DNA of 51,069 bases from positions 1-51,069 of the forward strand of contig CAZKBT010000020.1 of assembly GCA_964551305.1 (NCBI GenBank), given 5' to 3'. Position numbers and translations under genes: made by a program. The notes under the pieces are model-generated. The model worked only from the letters and a program-made list of their open reading frames with translations. It was not told the origin of the DNA and did not search any database. This DNA comes from JBAZDC01 sp041654595 (GTDB lineage Bacteria > Pseudomonadota > Gammaproteobacteria > Burkholderiales > Burkholderiaceae_B). Positions 16,051 to 26,256 of the stretch are shown here, in pieces. Within the stretch, counting starts at the first letter, position 1; each line of letters opens with the position of its first letter.

Positions 16051-16913
16051 GCGCCCAGCGCCACAGGCCTGGACGTGTCGCTGCACCATTCGCTCCACGA
16101 TCCGGGATACAGGACCGAGCCGCTCAGGCCCGCCAGCTCCATGGCGAACAGATTGTGGCAAGCCGTGATGCCCGATCCGCACTGGTGCACGACTTGCTCG
16201 GGCGGCACGCCCCGCAGCAATTCCTCGAACTCGCGGCGCAGCGTCTCGCCGGATTTGAAGCGGCCGTCGGCCTGCACGTTCAACCCGTTGGGACGATTCA
16301 AGGCGCCCGGGATATGGCCGGCCACCGGATCCATGGGCTCGGTTTCGCCGCGATAGCGTTCCGGCGCACGCGCATCCAACACGGTGAATGCCGGCGCGGA
16401 CAGGTTGGCCAGCACCGCATCGGCATCGACAGTGGGCATGGCCGGCTTGGCAGGCAAAGCGGCAGCCTGCAAGGCCTGCGCTTCGGTGACGCCGGGTCGA
16501 CGGACATCGGCCTGCACCGGCGCATCCGCTTCGCGCCACGCCGCCCAGCCGCCGTCCAGCACCGCGGCCCGTTCGTGCCCGAGCCAGCGCAACATCCACC
16601 ACAAGTGCGCGGCGAACATGCCATTGCCCGCGTCATAGATCACCACCTGCGTTTTGGGCGTCAGGCCATGCATGCGCATCAGCGCCGCCAGCTCATCGCG
16701 CGTCGGCAAGGGATGGCGTCCGTTCTTTCCCGTCCGTTCGGCGGCCAATTGCGTTTCGTGATCCAGGTAGCAGGCTCCCGGGATATGGCCCTGCTCGTAG
16801 GCAAGGCGGCCGGCCGCATGATCGGCCAGATCATGGCGCACGTCGAAAATCAGCAGGCCGGGGGATCCCAGCCTGTCGCGCAGCTGTCCCACGTCAATCA
16901 GCAAATCGCTCAT
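16047..16913 (-). CDS. sseA: 3-mercaptopyruvate / thiosulfate sulfurtransferase
   Basis: Two-domain rhodanese of 288 residues. The catalytic loop in the second domain is CGSGITACHN, which matches mercaptopyruvate sulfurtransferases (CGSGVTA) better than thiosulfate enzymes. The N-terminal inactive domain has IFDVRHDL, YDAGNGMFAAHLWWMLRWLG and LDGGWAAW. ATG 16913 begins MSDLLIDVGQL; the open frame continues further upstream but overlaps the transporter gene. It follows the EamA transporter stop by 1 bp, so the pair is an operon. The TAG stop (16047-16049) overlaps the TAG stop of the oxygenase within a shared CTAG. Confidence 0.92.
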   Translation of the reverse strand: MSDLLIDVGQLRDRLGSPGLLIFDVRHDLADHAAGRLAYEQGHIPGACYLDHETQLAAERTGKNGRHPLPTRDELAALMRMHGLTPKTQVVIYDAGNGMFAAHLWWMLRWLGHERAAVLDGGWAAWREADAPVQADVRRPGVTEAQALQAAALPAKPAMPTVDADAVLANLSAPAFTVLDARAPERYRGETEPMDPVAGHIPGALNRPNGLNVQADGRFKSGETLRREFEELLRGVPPEQVVHQCGSGITACHNLFAMELAGLSGSVLYPGSWSEWCSDTSRPVALGA

Positions 16914-16914
16914 A

Positions 16915-17820
16915 TCAATCCTTTTCACGTACCGCATCCGCCGCAGCCGGCTGGTCCACCTGGCCGCGCATGAGCCGGGTTTCGCTGTATGTCCGCCACG
17001 TCGAGAGCAGGCCCGCGGCGATGACCAGCCCCATGCCCGCCCATGCGATCGAATCCGGGACGTCGCCCCAGAACGCCATGCCCAGCAACGCGGCAAAAAT
17101 AATGGTGGTGTATTGCAGCGCCGCCGTCAACAGGGGCGAGCCCAGTCCGAACGCGCGCGTCATGGCCAATTGGCCGATCAGGCCGAACACGCCCACGCCC
17201 ACCAGCGCAATCCAGCCCGCCATCGCCATGTCGAGCCAGCCTTCGATCGCGATGCCGCCCATGCTGGTCAGACAGACGCTGGCGGAAAACAGCAATACGG
17301 TGCGCCATTCGGCTTCGCCCGCGCGGCCCAGCTGCCGTATCTGCAGCATGGCCACCGCGCTCAGGGCCCCGGCCGTCAGGCCGCACAAGCCCGCCACCCA
17401 TTGATCGTCGCCCAGGCTGGGGCGCAGTATCGCCACCACCCCCAGAAACCCCGCCGCGACGGCGAGGATACGCACGAGGTCGCGCTGGGTCCCGCCCCAG
17501 CCCAGCATCCACCCCGCGATGAAAAGAGGCGCCGTGTAGTTCAGGCTGACCGCCGTGGACAGCGGCAGATTGGAGATCGCATAAAAACCCAGCCACATCG
17601 ACACCACGCCGGCGACGTTGCGCCAAAGGTGCATCTTCCAGCTGACCGGACTCAGCCTGCGGTGCGTGTACACGGCCCAGATCGAGAGCAGTACGACAGA
17701 CGGCAAGCCCCGAAACATCGCGATGTAAGGTAATGAAGCGCCGTGTTCGGCGGCAGTCTTTACACACGCTCCCATTGCCGCGAACACCACGCTCGCCAGC
17801 AACATCCACAATGACTGCAT
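16915..17820 (-). CDS. EamA/DMT-family inner-membrane transporter
   Basis: A 301-residue drug/metabolite transporter with ten predicted membrane segments formed by two EamA repeats. Visible features are the first helix SLWMLLASVVFAAMGACVK, LPLSTAVSLNYTAPLFIA at the end of the first repeat and GLGSPLLTAALQYTTIIFAALLG in the second. The end is a short charged cytoplasmic tail. The substrate cannot be told from sequence. It is placed directly before sseA with 1 bp between them, so export or uptake of a sulfur compound is possible but only inferred. Confidence 0.9.
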   Translation of the reverse strand: MQSLWMLLASVVFAAMGACVKTAAEHGASLPYIAMFRGLPSVVLLSIWAVYTHRRLSPVSWKMHLWRNVAGVVSMWLGFYAISNLPLSTAVSLNYTAPLFIAGWMLGWGGTQRDLVRILAVAAGFLGVVAILRPSLGDDQWVAGLCGLTAGALSAVAMLQIRQLGRAGEAEWRTVLLFSASVCLTSMGGIAIEGWLDMAMAGWIALVGVGVFGLIGQLAMTRAFGLGSPLLTAALQYTTIIFAALLGMAFWGDVPDSIAWAGMGLVIAAGLLSTWRTYSETRLMRGQVDQPAAADAVREKD

Positions 17821-17900
17821 GCAATTAACCGGATCTTATTGAATTAGCGTCAAAAGCCGATACTATACTCTTCCCTGTATAAAAATTACTTGACACCGCG

Positions 17901-17929
17901 CTTTAAACCGGCGGTTTCGTCCCCAGATA
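17901..17929 (+). promoter_or_regulatory. Candidate sigma-32 (heat-shock) promoter for htpX
   Basis: CTTTAAA (17901-17907), a 13-bp spacer and CCCCAGATA (17921-17929) resemble the heat-shock consensus CTTGAAA / CCCCATNTA. It lies 43 bp before the htpX start, on the same strand. HtpX is a known heat-shock gene in E. coli, which supports the call. A TTGACA lies nearby (17890-17895) without a good partner. Confidence 0.55.
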
Positions 17930-17972
17930 CTGTCTGCTCAAGCCCGTTTTTTCTCAACCGGACTTTACACAC

Positions 17973-18854
17973 ATGAAACGAATCTTTCTCTTTCTGCTTA
18001 CCAATATCGCCGTGATGGTCGTGCTCAGCGCGTCCATGACGATATTCGGCGTCGGCCGCTATCTGACCGAAAGCGGCATCGATCCGACCCAGCTATTGAT
18101 ATTCTCGGCCCTCATCGGCTTCACGGGTTCGTTCATCTCGCTGCTGCTCAGCAAGTGGATGGCCAAGACCTCGACCCGCGCGCGCGTCATCGATCCGAAC
18201 GCGCCGGCCAATGCGCAGGAAGCCTGGCTGGTGGATACCGTCCATCAGTTGGCGGATCGCGCCGGCATCGGCCGGCCCGAGGTCGCCATTTACGACGGCG
18301 CCCCCAACGCCTTCGCCACCGGCGCCTTCAAGAACGACGCCCTGGTGGCGGTATCCACCGGCTTGCTGCAAAACATGACGGAAGAAGAGATCGCCGCCGT
18401 CCTGGGCCATGAAGTCGCGCACGTCGCCAACGGCGACATGGTGACGCTGACGCTGATCCAGGGCGTGGTGAATACCTTCGTCATTTTCTTCGCCCGCCTG
18501 GCGGGCTATTTCATCGACCGCGTCGTCCTGAAAAACGACCGGGGCGTCGGCGCCGGCTATTACATTACCGTGGTCATCTGTGAAATCATCTTCGGGGTGC
18601 TCGCGTCGCTGATCGTGGCGTGGTTTTCGCGCCAGCGCGAGTATCGCGCGGATGCCGGTTCCGCCCAACTGATGCGCTCGCGCGAGCCGATGATACGCGC
18701 CCTGGCGCGACTGGGCGGCATCGAGGCGGGCGAACTGCCCAAGGCATTCCAGGCGTCAGGCATTTCGAGCAAGCGCTCGGTCAGCGCCATGTTCGCTTCG
18801 CACCCCCCCATCGAGGCACGCATCCACGCCCTGCAAGCCGCCCAGCGGACCTGA
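17973..18854 (+). CDS. htpX: Membrane zinc metalloprotease HtpX
   Basis: Inner-membrane M48 protease of 293 residues that degrades misfolded membrane proteins alongside FtsH. Two N-terminal hydrophobic segments (FLFLLTNIAVMVVL; LLIFSALIGFTGSFISLLL) anchor it. The zinc motif is HEVAH at residues 146-150, with the third ligand in REYRADAGSA about 75 residues later. PNAFATGAFKNDALVAVSTGLL is a strong family signature. The start MKRIFLFLLTN is standard. A candidate sigma-32 promoter precedes it. It is a single gene, convergent with the dienelactone hydrolase. Confidence 0.97.
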   Translation: MKRIFLFLLTNIAVMVVLSASMTIFGVGRYLTESGIDPTQLLIFSALIGFTGSFISLLLSKWMAKTSTRARVIDPNAPANAQEAWLVDTVHQLADRAGIGRPEVAIYDGAPNAFATGAFKNDALVAVSTGLLQNMTEEEIAAVLGHEVAHVANGDMVTLTLIQGVVNTFVIFFARLAGYFIDRVVLKNDRGVGAGYYITVVICEIIFGVLASLIVAWFSRQREYRADAGSAQLMRSREPMIRALARLGGIEAGELPKAFQASGISSKRSVSAMFASHPPIEARIHALQAAQRT

Positions 18855-18876
18855 CGCCGGCCACGCACGGCCCGGG

Positions 18877-18894
18877 GGGGCTGGTTCCAGCCCC
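18877..18894. terminator. Perfect inverted repeat between htpX and the hydrolase gene
   Basis: GGGGCTGG TT CCAGCCCC is an 8-bp perfect stem with a 2-nt centre, lying between two converging stops (18854 and 18907). There is no T-run on either side, so it may act as a transcript-end barrier or in Rho-dependent termination rather than as an intrinsic terminator. Confidence 0.45.
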
Positions 18895-18906
18895 TGGCTC
18901 AGCCCA

Positions 18907-19692
18907 TCACAATTTGGCGGCGAACCAGTCCAGCGCCTGGCTCCAGGCATGCCCGGCATCCCGCTCTAGGTAACTGGGCCGGTAGTCGGCATAGAAGCCG
19001 TGCCCGGCTTCCGGATAAACTTCGATGCGCGACGCCCGCGCCATGGCATTGCCCCGCTTCAGCGCATCCCGCATGCGGCTTACGTCCGCCAACGGTATGC
19101 TTTCGTCCTTGCCGCCGTACAAGCCCAGCACCGGCGCCTTCAGCTCGGCGGTGATATCGACGGGGTGGCGCGTTTGCAACGCGCTATGCCCCGCGGCCAG
19201 TTTGCCATACCATGCCACGCCCGCCTTGCAGGCGGGCGCATGCGCCGCATACATCCAGGTCAGGCGCCCGCCCCAGCAAAATCCCGTCACGCCCAAGCGG
19301 GTCGCATCCGTGCCTTGCGCCGCCGCCCATCGCGCAGCGGCGTCCAGATCGGCCAGCACCTGCTCATCGGACACCCGCGAAACGATGTCGCGCAGCACTG
19401 CCTGGATATCGGCGCACGCGGCCGGATCGCCCTGGCGGTGATAGAGATCGGGCGCCACGGCGAAGTAGCCCGCATGCGCGAAGCGCCGGCATATATCCTG
19501 AATATGCTCGTGAATCCCGAATATTTCCTGTACGACCAGGATGACCGGAGGGCGCGCGCGGTCGGCGGGAGCGGCGTAATACGCCGGCAACTGCCCATCG
19601 GCCACCGGCATCGAAACCAGCCCGTGGCGCAGGCCTTGCGCGTCGGTATGCATCGCGGTATCCGTGCTTCCTGTTATCGGCGAAAAACCCAT
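18907..19692 (-). CDS. Dienelactone hydrolase family protein
   Basis: Alpha/beta hydrolase of 261 residues. The catalytic triad of the family is present: Cys139 in GFCWGG, Asp196 in GGKDESIP and His231 in EAGHGFYAD. VILVVQEIFGIHEHIQD near residue 50 is the family signature with the conserved Glu. AGGAGG stands 4-5 nt before ATG 19692, which fixes the start and argues against the internal ATG. It lies 36 bp after polA on the same strand. The natural substrate is unknown; there is no aromatic-degradation cluster around it. Confidence 0.9.
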   Translation of the reverse strand: MGFSPITGSTDTAMHTDAQGLRHGLVSMPVADGQLPAYYAAPADRARPPVILVVQEIFGIHEHIQDICRRFAHAGYFAVAPDLYHRQGDPAACADIQAVLRDIVSRVSDEQVLADLDAAARWAAAQGTDATRLGVTGFCWGGRLTWMYAAHAPACKAGVAWYGKLAAGHSALQTRHPVDITAELKAPVLGLYGGKDESIPLADVSRMRDALKRGNAMARASRIEVYPEAGHGFYADYRPSYLERDAGHAWSQALDWFAAKL

Positions 19693-19728
19693 ATTGCCTC
19701 CTGTGACGGAAAGTGGTGATTGAACGCA

Positions 19729-22449
19729 TCAATGCGCCTGCTCCCAATTGGCGCCGACTCCGACTTCGGCCACCAGCGGCACGGCCAGGCTGGCCACGTT
19801 GCACATCAGGCCCGGCAAGGCCTCGTTGACCGCGTCGACCTCGTCATCGGGCACGTCGAACACCAGCTCATCGTGCACCTGCATGACCATCAGCGTCGAC
19901 ATGTTCCGTTCGCGCAGCCATGCCTGCGCGGCCACCATCGCCATCTTGATGAGATCCGCGCTGGTGCCCTGCATGGGCGCATTGATGGCCGCCCGCTCGG
20001 CGGCGGCCTGGCGCGGCCCTTTCGCGCCGCGCAGATCGGGTAGCCATAGCCGCCGCCCGAAGACGGTCTCGACGTAGCCCAGTTCGCGAGCCAGGCGGCG
20101 CGTGGTCTCCATGTACATGGCCACGCCCGGATAGCGCGTGAAGTAGCGGTCGATGTAGGACTTGGCGGCGTCCCGCGTGATGCCCAGATTGGACGCCAGG
20201 CCGAACTCCCCCATGCCGTACATCAAGCCGAAGTTGATCGCTTTCGCCGCGCGACGCTGCTCGGCGCTCACTTGCGCCAGCGGCACGTTGAAGATTTCGG
20301 ACGCCGTCGCCTTGTGAATGTCGTCGCCGCGCTCGAATGCGCCGCGCAGGCCCTCGTCTTCCGACACGTGCGCCATCACGCGCAATTCGATCTGCGAATA
20401 GTCGGCGGACATGATCTTGCCGCCCGCCCTGGGGACGAAGGCCGCGCGCACGCGCCGGCCTTCGGGCGTGCGCACCGGGATGTTCTGAAGATTCGGATCC
20501 GACGAAGCCAAGCGGCCGGTGACCACCGCCGCCTGCGAATAACGCGTATGCACCCTGCCGGTCCGCGGGTTGATCATCTTGGGCAGCTTGTCGGTATACG
20601 TCGACTTGAGCTTGGCCACGCCGCGATATTCCAGCAACAGCTGCGGCAAAGGATAATCGCCGGCCAGCTTGCTCAGCACGTCCTCATCGGTCGACGGCGC
20701 GCCGCCCGCGGTCTTGCGCACCACCGGCAGGCCCATGCGCTGGAACAGGATCTCGCCCAGCTGCTTGGGCGAATTCAAGTTGAACGGCTGCCCCGCCAGC
20801 TCATGGGCCTTGGTTTCGAAATCCAGCAGCTTGCGGCCCAGCTCGTGGCTGTGCGCGGCAAGCAGCTGCGCGTCGATGCCCACGCCGTTGCGCTCCATGA
20901 TCGCCAGCACGTCCGACGCCTGCACCTCCAGGCGGTAGATGAACTCCAGCCCGGGATCCGCGGCCAGCTTGGGCCTGAGCACATGATGCAGCTGCAAGGT
21001 GAAATCGGCATCCTCGCAGGCATAGTGCGATGCCGTCTGCACGTCGACTTCGTCGAAGCCGATCTGCTTGGCGCCTTTTCCGCACAGGTCTTCGTACGTC
21101 GTTCCGATCCGGCCCAGCCAGCGCTCGGAAAGCTCCTGAAGATTGACCCGGCGATGCGATTCCCAGACATAGGCCTGCAGCATGGTGTCTTCGGTCACGC
21201 CGGCGAACGCGACGCCTTCGTTGGCGAAGACGTGCGCGTCGTACTTGGCGTTGTGCAACAACTTGGCGGCCTGCGCGTCCTCGAGCCAGGGGCGCAGCTT
21301 GTCCAGGACCTCGGACTTGGCCAATTGGGCCACGTGGTCCGGTCCCCTGTGCGCGACCGGGATATAGCACGCCTGGCCGGGCGACACCGCCAGGGATATT
21401 CCGACCAGCCTGGCCAGCATGGGATCCAGCGACGTGGTCTCGGTGTCGATCGCCACCAGCCGCGCCCGCCTGATCTTGTCCAGCCACCGATCCAGGTGCC
21501 CGTGATCCAGCACCGTCTCGTATTCCGTCCGCGCCGGCGCCTCGGGCGGCGCATCGGCCTTGCGGCTATCCTGCTCGGGCACGCGCGTGGCGTCACCCGT
21601 CAGCTCGCGCAGCCAGGTCCGGAAACCGTAGTCCTCGTACAGGCGCAACAAGGCGTCGCGATCCGGCTCGGTCGGCGCCAGCGCCCGAAGATCGTCGGTG
21701 ACGCCGGGCACGTCGCAATCCGTCTTGATCGTCAGCAACCGGCGCGTCATGGGGAAACGGGGAATCGCGGCGCGCAGATTGTCGCCCGCGGCGCCTTTGA
21801 CGGCATCGGCCTGCTTGACCAGTTCATCGATGCTGCCGTATTGCGTCAGCCATTTGACGGCGGTCTTCGGGCCGACCTTGTCGACGCCGGGCACATTATC
21901 GACCGCATCCCCCGTCAACATGAGATAATCGACGATACGCTCCGGCTCGACGCCGAATTTGCCGATGACGCCCTGCACGTCCTGGCGTTCCCCGCTCATC
22001 GTGTTCACCAGCTCGATGCCGGGGGCCACCAGTTGCGCCATGTCCTTGTCGCCCGTGGAAATCACAGTGCGCACGCCACACTCGGCGGCGCGACGCGCCA
22101 GGGTGCCGATGACGTCATCGGCCTCGACGCCGGGAACCGACAGGACGGGCCAGCCCATGGCCTTGACGGCGGCATGGATAGGCTCGATCTGGGCGGCCAG
22201 CTCTTCGGGCATCGAAGGCCTGTTGCCTTTGTACAAAGGATAGATGTCCTCCCGGAACGTTTTGCCCCGGGCATCGAAAACGCAAGCCGCGAAATCCGCC
22301 TTGTAATCCTGGACCAGCCTTCGTAACATGGAGATAACGCCATACAGGGCGCCCGTGGGCTCCCCTCTTGCGTTTCTCAAATCGGGCATCGCATGATAGG
22401 CTCGATAGAGATAGCTGGACCCATCAACAAGCAACAAGGTTTTTTTCAT
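19729..22449 (-). CDS. polA: DNA polymerase I
   Basis: Three-domain polymerase of 906 residues for Okazaki fragment maturation and repair. The 5'-3' exonuclease domain begins LLLVDGSSYLYRAYHAMP and includes VEADDVIGTLA and STGDKDMAQLV. The 3'-5' proofreading domain keeps the DxE motif AIDTETTSLDPM and the acidic residues in HNAKYDAHV. The polymerase domain has ADYSQIELRVMAH, RRAAKAINFGLMYGMG and QVHDELVFDVP. ATG 22449 starts MKKTLLLVDGSS, as in homologues; the open frame upstream is antisense to the LOG gene. The start codon overlaps the LOG gene's start codon inside a shared CATG, so its promoter must lie in the LOG coding region. Confidence 0.98.
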   Translation of the reverse strand: MKKTLLLVDGSSYLYRAYHAMPDLRNARGEPTGALYGVISMLRRLVQDYKADFAACVFDARGKTFREDIYPLYKGNRPSMPEELAAQIEPIHAAVKAMGWPVLSVPGVEADDVIGTLARRAAECGVRTVISTGDKDMAQLVAPGIELVNTMSGERQDVQGVIGKFGVEPERIVDYLMLTGDAVDNVPGVDKVGPKTAVKWLTQYGSIDELVKQADAVKGAAGDNLRAAIPRFPMTRRLLTIKTDCDVPGVTDDLRALAPTEPDRDALLRLYEDYGFRTWLRELTGDATRVPEQDSRKADAPPEAPARTEYETVLDHGHLDRWLDKIRRARLVAIDTETTSLDPMLARLVGISLAVSPGQACYIPVAHRGPDHVAQLAKSEVLDKLRPWLEDAQAAKLLHNAKYDAHVFANEGVAFAGVTEDTMLQAYVWESHRRVNLQELSERWLGRIGTTYEDLCGKGAKQIGFDEVDVQTASHYACEDADFTLQLHHVLRPKLAADPGLEFIYRLEVQASDVLAIMERNGVGIDAQLLAAHSHELGRKLLDFETKAHELAGQPFNLNSPKQLGEILFQRMGLPVVRKTAGGAPSTDEDVLSKLAGDYPLPQLLLEYRGVAKLKSTYTDKLPKMINPRTGRVHTRYSQAAVVTGRLASSDPNLQNIPVRTPEGRRVRAAFVPRAGGKIMSADYSQIELRVMAHVSEDEGLRGAFERGDDIHKATASEIFNVPLAQVSAEQRRAAKAINFGLMYGMGEFGLASNLGITRDAAKSYIDRYFTRYPGVAMYMETTRRLARELGYVETVFGRRLWLPDLRGAKGPRQAAAERAAINAPMQGTSADLIKMAMVAAQAWLRERNMSTLMVMQVHDELVFDVPDDEVDAVNEALPGLMCNVASLAVPLVAEVGVGANWEQAH

Positions 22450-23128
22450 GTCAGACAAAAAAGTAGTTCGAGTGCCGGCTACCCAGCAAATACCCGAAAT
22501 TATGGCAGAGATGCAGGCTGCCGCTGAAACCCTGCAGGAAATCGATTGGGGAGTCAGCATATTCGGCAGTGCGCGGCTGCGCGCGGACTCTCCATATTAC
22601 GCCTTAAGCGAAAAGCTCGGGGCTCGCCTGGCGCAGGCGGGATTCAACGTCATAGCCGGCGGCGGGCCGGGCATCATGGAAGCCGCCAACAAGGGCGCAT
22701 TCGAAGCCGGCGGACACAGCGTCGGGCTCAATATCAAGCTGCCGCGCGAAACCACCAACAACCAGTACCAGACGCACAGCCTGCAATTCGAATATTTTTA
22801 TTCGCGCAAGGCCACGTTCTTCATGCACAGCGCGGCCTACGTCGCGCTGCCCGGCGGCTACGGCACCCTGGACGAACTATTCGAAGTGCTGACGCTGGTG
22901 CAAACGGGCAAGGTGCCGCCCGCCCCCATCGTGCTGATAGGCACGTCTTTCTGGTCCGGCCTGATCGACTGGATCCGGTCCAACCTGCTGGAAAACCGCC
23001 TCATCGGGCCCAACGACCTGGACCTCATCGTGTTGACGGACGACATCGACGTCGCCATGGACGCGATCGAGCGCCGTTGCGCCGACTTCGCCACCCACAG
23101 AGAGTGCGCCCCCACCCTGCCGGAATAA
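22448..23128 (+). CDS. LOG-family protein (TIGR00730 Rossmann fold)
   Basis: A 226-residue nucleotide 5'-monophosphate phosphoribohydrolase of the LOG/YgdH type. The active-site motifs are GGGPGIMEAANKGA (residues 71-84) and PGGYGTLDE (135-143). Such enzymes release a base from its 5'-monophosphate ribotide, such as a cytokinin; the bacterial substrate here is unknown. ATG 22448 has AAGG 9 nt upstream; ATG 22502 is an alternative that would trim 18 residues and remove the overlap with polA. No other gene is in its unit, and it ends before a long hairpin. Confidence 0.88.
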   Translation: MSDKKVVRVPATQQIPEIMAEMQAAAETLQEIDWGVSIFGSARLRADSPYYALSEKLGARLAQAGFNVIAGGGPGIMEAANKGAFEAGGHSVGLNIKLPRETTNNQYQTHSLQFEYFYSRKATFFMHSAAYVALPGGYGTLDELFEVLTLVQTGKVPPAPIVLIGTSFWSGLIDWIRSNLLENRLIGPNDLDLIVLTDDIDVAMDAIERRCADFATHRECAPTLPE

Positions 23129-23168
23129 TCGGCCCGCGCAACGTCCAAAACGCCCTTCCCTGGCGAAT

Positions 23169-23210
23169 CCGGATGCGGGACCGGCCTGTGGGGGCCGCTC
23201 CCGCATCCGG
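23169..23210. terminator. Long hairpin between the LOG gene and typA
   Basis: Twelve perfect base pairs (CCGGATGCGGGA / TCCCGCATCCGG), one mismatch, then five more pairs (CGGCC / GGCCG) around a 6-nt loop. It occupies 42 of the 98 bp between converging genes. It lacks a clean T-run on either side, yet it is strong enough to act in both directions. Confidence 0.55.
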
Positions 23211-23226
23211 CATATCCGAGCGGCGA

Positions 23227-25043
<1,817 letters not shown>

Positions 25044-25047
<4 letters not shown>

Positions 25048-25802
25048 AATTCTTCATCCTTCAGTTTTGTGGATGCCGGCAACAAGCCGGCGGGCAAAGC
25101 ATCCAAGCCGATCAGTACGGATGCGGGCGCATCCATGGCTTGCAATACATCGAGCGTCACGGCGTCGGCCAGATCGAACGGTCCGACGCTCAAACGGCGC
25201 AGCGCCTTCAAATGCGCACCGCACCCCAACCGGCGCCCGATGTCCTGGGCCAACGTCCGGATATAGGTGCCTTTGCTGCAGTGCACCTGGATCCGGGCCT
25301 CTTTCGCATTGCAACTTAGAAGCTTCAATTCATAAATGGAGACCGAACGGGGCGGCCTGTCCAATTCGATTCCTTGCCGCGCATACTCGTACAACGGCTT
25401 GCCGTCGCGCTTCAAGGCGGAATACATGGGCGGAATCTGTTCGATGTCCCCCCGGAACTGCTCCAGCACGGGCTCCAGGTCCTGCGCACGGATATCGGGA
25501 AAACCGGGCGGGGCCTGGAAGACGATATTGCCCGTCAGGTCTCCGGAATCGGTTTCCTCGCCAAACGCGACGACGGCTTCATAGCGCTTGTCGGCGTCGA
25601 GCATCGCGCCGGCGATCTTGGTCGCCCGGCCCATGCAGCAGACCAGAAGACCGGTCGCAAAGGGATCCAGCGTGCCCGTATGCCCCGCCTTGCGCGCGTC
25701 CAAGGCGCGCTTGGCGCGCTGCAGCGCGTGATTGCTGGACAGACCTTCCGGTTTGTCCAGCAACAAGACGCCATCGAGCACCTGCCCTCGTCGGGAAGCC
25801 AT
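25044..25802 (-). CDS. truB: tRNA pseudouridine-55 synthase
   Basis: TruB makes pseudouridine 55 in the T-loop of tRNAs; 252 residues. The catalytic motif is GHTGTLDPFATGLL with Asp46. GVLLLDKPEGLSSNHAL at the N-terminus and VHCSKGTYIRTLAQDIG are family signatures. It is shorter than E. coli TruB (314), with a reduced C-terminal PUA-like region. It lies between rbfA and typA, overlapping the latter by 4 bp. A terminator-like hairpin separates it from rbfA, so it may depend on read-through. Confidence 0.96.
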
Positions 25803-25825
25803 CGTTCTTAAACCTGTGAAAAAGC

Positions 25826-25850
25826 AAAAACGACAGCCCCTCAGGGCTGT
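25826..25850 (-). terminator. Intrinsic terminator overlapping the rbfA stop
   Basis: On the minus strand ACAGCCC (25850-25844) pairs with GGGCTGT (25839-25833) across a 4-nt loop, followed by CG and TTTTT. The stem includes the last rbfA codons and the loop contains part of its stop codon. It would end most rimP-nusA-infB-rbfA transcripts before truB. Confidence 0.65.
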
Positions 25851-26254
25851 TCGTCCGGGTCTTCGGGGGCCGTGGACGCGTCGGGCGCGTCGACCGAGGG
25901 ACGGTTCACCTGTTCGATCAGGTGCGTCAGGGCGATGCCGCGCGCCAGCTGCTCGTCGTGGACGAAGCGCAGAGTCGGAACCGTGTGGATGTGCAGGAGC
26001 TTGAAAAGCAGGGAGTGCAGCCAGCCCGCCTTTTCGTTCAAGGCGGCGGCCGCGGCGTCGGGCTCGCCGCCCAGCACCGTGAAATACACCTTGGCATGGG
26101 CGTAATCCACGGTCAGGTCCACGCCGGTCAGGGTGATCATCCCATAGCGGCTCATGTCGAATTCGCGCTGTATCAAGACGGCCAGATCCTTCTGGATCTG
26201 ATCGGCCAGCTTGACGATGCGCGACGAATTCGGCTTGGTTTTATGTCGACCCAT
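25841..26254 (-). CDS. rbfA: Ribosome-binding factor A
   Basis: RbfA, 137 residues, a KH-fold protein that helps mature the 17S/16S rRNA 5' end of the 30S subunit. Signatures are RIVKLADQIQKDLAVLIQRE and ITLTGVDLTVDYAHAKVYFTVLG, ending in a Pro/Asp/Glu-rich tail. The start is ATG 26254 (MGRHKTKPNSSR), 2 bp after the infB stop, so translation is coupled to infB. Its end overlaps a terminator-like hairpin. Confidence 0.95.
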   Translation of the reverse strand: MGRHKTKPNSSRIVKLADQIQKDLAVLIQREFDMSRYGMITLTGVDLTVDYAHAKVYFTVLGGEPDAAAAALNEKAGWLHSLLFKLLHIHTVPTLRFVHDEQLARGIALTHLIEQVNRPSVDAPDASTAPEDPDEQP

Positions 26255-26256
26255 AA

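Noticed and set aside
20272..22326. 684-residue plus-strand frame opposite polA
   Set aside because: Antisense shadow caused by high GC at third positions; polA motifs are all intact on the minus strand.
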